In this document: piece after piece, positions 58,684-64,000 of the stretch | Layout of the letters: each line of letters opens with the position of its first letter | How positions within the stretch are numbered: the stretch's first letter is position 1 | NCBI RefSeq assembly: GCF_028745505.1 | Contig: NZ_JAQZZL010000002.1 | Span: 2,294,001 to 2,358,000 of the forward strand | Reading direction: 5' to 3' | From: Lentisphaera marina | GTDB taxonomy: Bacteria > Verrucomicrobiota > Lentisphaeria > Lentisphaerales > Lentisphaeraceae | Length of the DNA stretch: 64,000 nt | Translations under genes and position numbers: made by a program | The notes under the pieces: model-generated | Databases searched by the model: none | The model's input: only the letters and a program-made list of their open reading frames with translations | What the model was told of the DNA's origin: nothing

Positions 58684-61650
58684 ATGAAACCAATCCTCTC
58701 TCTTCTCGTTTTCTTCATCAGCACGACTTTGTTCGCGGCTAAACCTCACAAAGACTTTTGTGCGCTTTTGGAACGCGACATCCAAGATAAACTTTACTCT
58801 TTCATTGCTGGTAACAAAATGTACTACATCGGCGGCAAAGTTGATGAATACTGGAAACCCGTTCATTCCGAAACCATCGGTTTCACACATCCCATGTTTC
58901 GCGATGGCCGCGCTCGTGGCTACGGCATTGTAGAAGGCCAAGGCGGCAAAGGCGGCAAAGGTCACGATAAATTTGGCTGGGAATTCTGGAATCACGTCAA
59001 GGGTGCGGAAGGCACTGTGATCATTGATGGCAAAAAATATAAACGTCCCAAGCCCGAAAAAATGCTTTGGCGTCCCGATCGCGTCACTTGCCTCTATCAA
59101 GTAGCTGGGGTCAATATCAAAGAAGTTAAATTCATTGACCAAAACGATGTATTAGCTACTATTATTAGTGCTGACAAAGACATCCAAATTGAGTTCACGG
59201 GGTATAGCTTTGTCAATGATAGCGAGTTCCCAACTTGGGATGGCGATGCGGCCGGACAAAAGTTTACTCAAAGTCAAACAGCCACCAGTCAATACGATAA
59301 ATCTAGCAACTCTATCCACGTTAAAGAGGGCGGTACAACACTTACAAAATCTGGCTGGAAAGAGACTAAAGTAGGCAAAATCATGTATGATGGCATGAGT
59401 ATCGTACTCAGTTCTACGGCCTCTTTTGGCGATAGTGTAAAACTACATAAAGACGAGAAAGGTCGTCAAGTTTATACTTTTACGATTGCAATTAAAGCTG
59501 GTAAAGATGAAACGCTAAGTTACGCACAAGACGACCAACATTCAGTTGCACTAAAGAATAGTAAAAAGCTCCTTGCGAATCCCGCAAAAGCCCTTGAGAG
59601 CAAATTCACTTGGTTCAACGATTTACTCAATAATCAAATCCCTTACTTTGATGCTTCAGACAAAACTGCAGTTAAAACTTACTACTACCTCTGGTCGCTT
59701 TACTTCATGTACTACACTGATATTGGCGAAGGCTTTGAAGAATACCCACATACACAAACGGCTATCAACAACTTCATGGGTCTTCACCTTTGGGATTCTT
59801 GGGCCTACACGGCGGTTGGTGCTTGGACAGTCGACAAATGGAAATGGGGCTACGGTAATGTTCTTTCTTGGAAGCATATGATTCCATTTAAAAACAAAGC
59901 GAATGGCTTACCCGATAACTTTGGTACAACTTGGTACTCACCTGAAGTTTGGATGAACTTAGTTGGTTCAGTTGAATTCTCGTGGGATATGTACCGCAAA
60001 TCTGGCGATAAAAAATTCCTCAAAGAACTTTATACAGAACTCTGGAAGCCACTTTATTGGGATCACGCAGGTCCACAGGCCTCCATGGGTGAAGAACTCA
60101 ATGCTCTTGCTGACCTAATCAAAATGGCCAAAGAACTCGGTATGCATGAAGACGTCAAGCACTGGGAAGCCATGCACCCACAAATGTATAAGAATTGGTC
60201 TCAGCACTGGGAAGCTTATGCGCCTTCATTTTATGCCGCTAAAGGGGCTCCTTGGAAAGATATCTGGAATATCATCTCATTAATGACACGTGAAATGCCG
60301 CAAGAATGGGCCGACAAAATGATTGACCGTTGGGTTATGAACCCTGAAGATGGTTTCCTTGGTCCTGTCTCTTTCCTCATTCGTCCAATGACAGATCCCC
60401 CCAATGGCGTTTTTACCGTATCATCAATCTCTACTTGGTTGGCAACAGAGGGCGTATTCCGTCACAATCGTGGTCGTGAAGGTGTATTCGCTACATTGAG
60501 TCATATCAATGGCATGAACAAAGCTCATGGCTTTCCAGTTGCTCCTGAATGCTGGGAACCAGAAAAATTTGGCCCTTGGGGTTCACTCTACTACAACTGG
60601 GATGTGCCGATTGTTGACCTCCTTATCAAGCGTATTGCTGGCATCGACTTTTCACTCAAAACTGACACTTTCACCGTTAACGAACACCTCCCTGAAAACT
60701 GGGAATGGCTCGAAACTTACATACCCGTCACCAAAGATGGTAAGACGACTTGGGTACATGTGAAGCTTGATCAAATGCACACTAAAGATGGTCTCAATAA
60801 AAATATCCAAGTGAAAAATAATCCGCTTGGCAAGCTCGAGATCAAAGCTTGGAGCGATTCTCGCGAAACTTATACAAAACGCCAGAAACTTGATGGTGCA
60901 GAAGGTAAAATCTCTGTGAAACTTGGACCGAAAACTCTCACACCAAAAACTTTTGTCACTGTATCACCCGTGGACCGCAAGTTTTACCGCCCCATGGAAA
61001 TCACCCTCCAAAATCTTAACCAAGAAACCACTTTGCGTTACACGCTCGATGGTTCAGTACCAAATGAGAGGTCTCCTATCTATACTAAGTCACTAACACT
61101 CGACAAGACTTGTCAGCTCAAAATGCGTGCTTGGGATCAGTGGGGCAAAGCTTACCAAACCGCCACACTCGATTTTGAACGTCAAGAAGCTGTAAAGCCC
61201 GTGAAGCCTTCTGTAAGCCAGGGACTTGATTACAAGATCTTTAAAGATTCTTTCCGACGCATCCCAGAATTCGAAAAGCTTAATGCCTCTGCGCAAGGTC
61301 ACACTGAAGTTATTGAGCCTCGTAAAGTCGCTAAAATGCAAGATGAATTCGGCATGCAGCTCATGGGCTATATCAAAGTACCCAAAACGGGGCTTTATAC
61401 CTTCAACCTTAAGAGTGATGATGGTTCACGCCTTACAATTGCAGGTCAAAAAATCGTTGAGCTCAATATCCTCTCCGATCGCGACCCCTGGGAATCTAAA
61501 GGTAGTATCCCACTCGAAGCGGGACTTCACCCAATACAAATCGATTATTTCCAGCACAAGGTAAATAGCTCACTCGAAATCATGTATTCTATTGATGGTA
61601 GCGAGATGCAGGAAATTGAACTCGAACAATTTTTCCGTCAGGTTAAATAA
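58684..61650 (+). CDS. Secreted six-hairpin glycosidase-like enzyme with chitobiase-C and PA14-like domains
   Basis: 988 residues with a signal peptide (1-19). Residues ~22-720 are homologous to the 14554 product: beta-rich N-terminal domain (SFIAGNKMYYIGG, VIIDGKKYKRPKPEKMLWRPD) and an (alpha/alpha)6 part (TYYYLWSLYFMYYTDIGEG, HTQTAINNFMGLHLWDSW). About 755-835 is a chitobiase/beta-hexosaminidase C-terminal-like module (TTLRYTLDGSVPNERSPIY). About 850-985 is a PA14-like module (MGYIKVPKTGLYTFNLKSDDGSRLTI), both probably carbohydrate-binding. The start is the ATG after AGGAGC. The stop codon abuts the start of the sugar transporter gene, so substrate cleavage and uptake are coupled. The catalytic residues are not assigned. 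Confidence 0.78.
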   Translation: MKPILSLLVFFISTTLFAAKPHKDFCALLERDIQDKLYSFIAGNKMYYIGGKVDEYWKPVHSETIGFTHPMFRDGRARGYGIVEGQGGKGGKGHDKFGWEFWNHVKGAEGTVIIDGKKYKRPKPEKMLWRPDRVTCLYQVAGVNIKEVKFIDQNDVLATIISADKDIQIEFTGYSFVNDSEFPTWDGDAAGQKFTQSQTATSQYDKSSNSIHVKEGGTTLTKSGWKETKVGKIMYDGMSIVLSSTASFGDSVKLHKDEKGRQVYTFTIAIKAGKDETLSYAQDDQHSVALKNSKKLLANPAKALESKFTWFNDLLNNQIPYFDASDKTAVKTYYYLWSLYFMYYTDIGEGFEEYPHTQTAINNFMGLHLWDSWAYTAVGAWTVDKWKWGYGNVLSWKHMIPFKNKANGLPDNFGTTWYSPEVWMNLVGSVEFSWDMYRKSGDKKFLKELYTELWKPLYWDHAGPQASMGEELNALADLIKMAKELGMHEDVKHWEAMHPQMYKNWSQHWEAYAPSFYAAKGAPWKDIWNIISLMTREMPQEWADKMIDRWVMNPEDGFLGPVSFLIRPMTDPPNGVFTVSSISTWLATEGVFRHNRGREGVFATLSHINGMNKAHGFPVAPECWEPEKFGPWGSLYYNWDVPIVDLLIKRIAGIDFSLKTDTFTVNEHLPENWEWLETYIPVTKDGKTTWVHVKLDQMHTKDGLNKNIQVKNNPLGKLEIKAWSDSRETYTKRQKLDGAEGKISVKLGPKTLTPKTFVTVSPVDRKFYRPMEITLQNLNQETTLRYTLDGSVPNERSPIYTKSLTLDKTCQLKMRAWDQWGKAYQTATLDFERQEAVKPVKPSVSQGLDYKIFKDSFRRIPEFEKLNASAQGHTEVIEPRKVAKMQDEFGMQLMGYIKVPKTGLYTFNLKSDDGSRLTIAGQKIVELNILSDRDPWESKGSIPLEAGLHPIQIDYFQHKVNSSLEIMYSIDGSEMQEIELEQFFRQVK

Positions 61651-64000
61651 TTGAAACGCTTAATCACCACATTATTTGCGCTTCTTTTTACGCTGGCGGC
61701 AGAAGAAAAGGTTCATTTCAAAACCACGGACTTTGCTCCAGCTCCCGATTCAGCTTTTAGCATCGATGGCAAAGCAAACCTCGCAGTTTATCACGCCTTC
61801 CGTAAAAAGTATCCGAACATTGTCCCAGAGGGCAATCCCATGGGACTCAAATTCGAGGGTGCCGCTGGGGAAGCGCCCTTGCTCATGTCGATTGCAGGCG
61901 AAACGGCTCCGGATGTTTTTGCTGTAAATGGCCGTCAGTCAGGTTCTTTTGTTCAGCGCGAATTTCTTACCCCTCTCGATCAATTTATCAATATCGATAT
62001 CACTGCTGAAGAAGCTAAAGAACAGGGTATTTTCAATGAAGATATCATGTACAAAAATGAGTTTGATGAACGTGTCAAAGGCCAGGCAAAAGATGCGGTT
62101 TACCGCGTCGGTCCCGACGGAAAAAAGCATTTCTATTTTCTGCCTTATTCCTACTGGGCACGTGCTTTAGCTTACTCCAAGAACCTCTTCCTCGAAAATG
62201 GTCTCGATCCTGAAAATGGCTACCCAAAAACTTGGGACGAAATGCTCACTACTGCCAAGAAACTTCACAAGCCAGAAAACAACTCTTACGGTATGCTCGT
62301 GGATACTTCTGGCGGTGCATCTTGGATTGCTCTCCCCCTCTTTTATGCCAATGGTTCCAAGTTCATTGAGCGCGATGCTGAATCAGGCGAATGGCGTGCC
62401 ACCTTTAACGACAAGGGTGCCGTCGAAGCCGCCGATTTTTATCTTCAGCTCGTTGATGGTGCATGGAAGAATGACAAAGGCGAAGAACTCTATGGCGTAG
62501 GCCGTACTGAAGCCGCATGGCCCTTGTGGAACAAAGGTCGCGTCGGCATGGTTTTTCTCTACATCAATGATTTGCTGATCAATGCAGACACCAACTTATC
62601 GGCACTCAACCCCGAAGAACTGGGAATTGTGCCCATCCCCACTGCTCCTTCAGGAAATAAAACGACTGAACTTCACGTTCGCGGCTTAGGTATTTGTGCC
62701 ACGACTCCTAAAGAAAAGCTTTTAGCTACCTGGCGTTTCATTCGTTTTGTGGGTTCACCCGAAGCGCAAAAAGAGATTGTTCGCGTCTATATTGAAAATG
62801 GCTATGGCTCTTACATCAACCCAGAAAAACTCAAAGAATTTGGTTATGAAGAATACCTTCACCGCGTCCCCAAGCAATGGGCAGCAACGCTCAAAACGAG
62901 TTTAGAAGATTCCTACCCAGAGCCCTATGGCAAAAACTGTCAGGTCTTCATCCTACGTGCGTCAAAACCTCTTGAAGCCGCTTTAACTGCCGAGATCCCG
63001 CGTATCAAAGATAAAAAGGAACGCCTCGAAAAGCTTCAAGTCCTATACGATAAAGCTGTGGTTGAAACCAATGAAAAAATGCTCGGTTACGTTCCCGAAG
63101 AAACCATGGAATTCCGTCGTAAAGTGGCTCTTGCAGTGATTATCACCATTGCCGTTGCTTTCATTGCCATGTTCATCTATATCTGGAAAATTTTCACTCC
63201 CCCGAAAAATGAGTATGCCAAAAAAATTAAGTGGACCAAAAACTTACCCGCTTACCTTTTATTGACTCCTGCCATCGGGACGATCGCCATTTTCAATTAT
63301 TACCCATTAATTTATGGTTCTTACATGGCCTTCCTCGACTACAACGTTATTGCGGGTGCCGCAGGTTCCAAATTTGTTGGTGTCGATAACTTTGCTGCCA
63401 TCTTATTTGACTCTACTTTCTGGATTTCGATGCTGAGAACTTTTGAATACGTTTTCTGGTCACTCATTCTCGTTTTCCTTTCTCCCATTGTCCTTGCCCT
63501 GATTCTTTCAGAAATCCCTCAAGGTAAAATCTTTTTCCGTATTGTTTATTACCTCCCTGCGGTTGTTTCTGGCCTCGTCGTCATGCTCATGTGGAAGATG
63601 TTTTTCGAGCCGAGTTCAAGTGGTATGTTCAACCAAGTTCTCGACATCATTGGCATTGGCCCTCAGAAGTGGTTGCAAGATAGTTCACTCGCAATGATCT
63701 CCATTTTGCTCCCCGTTGCTTGGGCAGGAGTGGGACCTGGTTCATTGATCTATTTGGCTGCCCTCAAAACGGTGCCCGAGGACCTCTACGAAGCCACCGC
63801 AATTGATGGTGCAGGTTTCTTCAAACGCATTTGGTATGTAACTATTCCAACCATTCGTCCCCTCGTACTCATTCAATTAATCTTCGTTTTAATCGGGGCT
63901 TTCCAATCAGCTGACAATGTACTTGTCATGACTGGTGGTGGACCTGGTGATGCCACCAATGTGATTGGCCTGGAGATTTTCTATAATGCTTACGTTTACC
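61651..64000 (+). CDS. Sugar ABC transporter: binding protein fused to a MalF-type permease (3' end outside window)
   Basis: An open frame of 783 codons runs to the window edge from a TTG at 61651, directly behind the stop of the glycosidase gene; AGG lies 8 nt upstream and the start yields a signal peptide (LKRLITTLFALLFTLAAEE). Residues ~20-460 form an extracellular carbohydrate-binding protein (GNPMGLKFEGAAGEAPLL, PYSYWARALAYSKNLFLENGLDPENGYPKTWDEML, GRVGMVFLYIND). A membrane helix near 495-513 leads into a permease (LPAYLLLTPAIGTIAIFNYYPLIYGS; EAA loop YEATAIDGAGFFKRIWYVTIP). There is no stop codon or start between the parts, so the binding protein is covalently tethered. A second permease and other components are expected beyond the window. 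Confidence 0.85.
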   Translation, partial: MKRLITTLFALLFTLAAEEKVHFKTTDFAPAPDSAFSIDGKANLAVYHAFRKKYPNIVPEGNPMGLKFEGAAGEAPLLMSIAGETAPDVFAVNGRQSGSFVQREFLTPLDQFINIDITAEEAKEQGIFNEDIMYKNEFDERVKGQAKDAVYRVGPDGKKHFYFLPYSYWARALAYSKNLFLENGLDPENGYPKTWDEMLTTAKKLHKPENNSYGMLVDTSGGASWIALPLFYANGSKFIERDAESGEWRATFNDKGAVEAADFYLQLVDGAWKNDKGEELYGVGRTEAAWPLWNKGRVGMVFLYINDLLINADTNLSALNPEELGIVPIPTAPSGNKTTELHVRGLGICATTPKEKLLATWRFIRFVGSPEAQKEIVRVYIENGYGSYINPEKLKEFGYEEYLHRVPKQWAATLKTSLEDSYPEPYGKNCQVFILRASKPLEAALTAEIPRIKDKKERLEKLQVLYDKAVVETNEKMLGYVPEETMEFRRKVALAVIITIAVAFIAMFIYIWKIFTPPKNEYAKKIKWTKNLPAYLLLTPAIGTIAIFNYYPLIYGSYMAFLDYNVIAGAAGSKFVGVDNFAAILFDSTFWISMLRTFEYVFWSLILVFLSPIVLALILSEIPQGKIFFRIVYYLPAVVSGLVVMLMWKMFFEPSSSGMFNQVLDIIGIGPQKWLQDSSLAMISILLPVAWAGVGPGSLIYLAALKTVPEDLYEATAIDGAGFFKRIWYVTIPTIRPLVLIQLIFVLIGAFQSADNVLVMTGGGPGDATNVIGLEIFYNAYVY

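Noticed and set aside
4381..62500. Numerous antisense or out-of-frame open frames of 60-130 codons (e.g. 25467-25940 inside rtcR, 11875-12228 inside the beta-propeller gene)
   Set aside because: They lie entirely within well-supported genes, have low-complexity or Ser/Arg-rich translations and no ribosome binding sites.

Overview
The window looks like a chromosome segment of a marine PVC-group bacterium, most likely a Lentisphaerae member close to Lentisphaera. This is inferred from gene content, not from a marker-gene tree. Supporting signs are four large sulfatases, a DUF1552 / DUF1592-type cytochrome gene pair, the remnant of a PVC-type CxxCH heme-binding HEAT protein, a pseudopilin with a C-terminal H-x9-DG motif, Ser/Thr kinases paired with an ECF sigma factor, moderate GC content and kdsA (Gram-negative envelope).

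Layout. 1-3.75 kb (minus): a molybdate/tungstate-type ABC importer whose binding protein is an internal duplication, followed by a secreted protein that leaves the window. 4.1-20.8 kb: polysaccharide/sulfatase territory, with two sulfatases, a decayed PVC heme-binding gene next to an insertion sequence, a PQQ-like beta-propeller protein, a six-hairpin glycosidase-like enzyme and the DUF1592/DUF1552 pair. 21.0-26.9 kb: a complete RNA-repair module, slipin-rtcB-rtcA on the minus strand and divergent rtcR on the plus strand. The slipin leader contains a good sigma-54 -24 element and, downstream of it, an almost perfect tRNA cloverleaf nested in long-range complementary arms. This is the most interesting locus in the window. 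27.5-29.4 kb: an AT-rich islet of small orphan genes, mostly membrane proteins. 29.6-33.8 kb: a Cache-type receptor kinase and trpB-trpA. 33.8-35.6 kb: a nested mobile insertion directly behind the trpA stop codon, flanked by a 20-bp duplication of the trpA end. 35.6-42.1 kb: a 34-residue basic protein, a DUF4136 lipoprotein, a B12-binding radical SAM enzyme with a membrane-protein partner, kdsA and a lactonase-fold protein. 42.1-48.1 kb: a pseudopilin / ECF sigma / kinase module bracketed by two copies of the 3' end of an SLC12-type transporter gene. 48.3-56.4 kb: two further sulfatases, a complete IS1380-type element with a nonsense-mutated transposase, a HEAT-repeat protein and NnrS. 56.5-57.4 kb: a tandem array of about 3.6 copies of a 252-bp unit. 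57.6-64 kb: an AraC regulator, its probable 21-bp-spaced direct-repeat operator, a second six-hairpin enzyme and a fused sugar-binding-protein/permease running off the window.

How they work together. The sulfatases, six-hairpin enzymes, secreted beta-propeller protein and sugar ABC transporter suggest breakdown and import of sulfated marine glycans, with the AraC protein controlling the last block. The Rtc block senses and reseals cleaved RNA, and appears to encode its own tRNA-like RNA in the regulated transcript. All coordinates were read by eye from the sequence. No alignment, covariance search or structure prediction was run.
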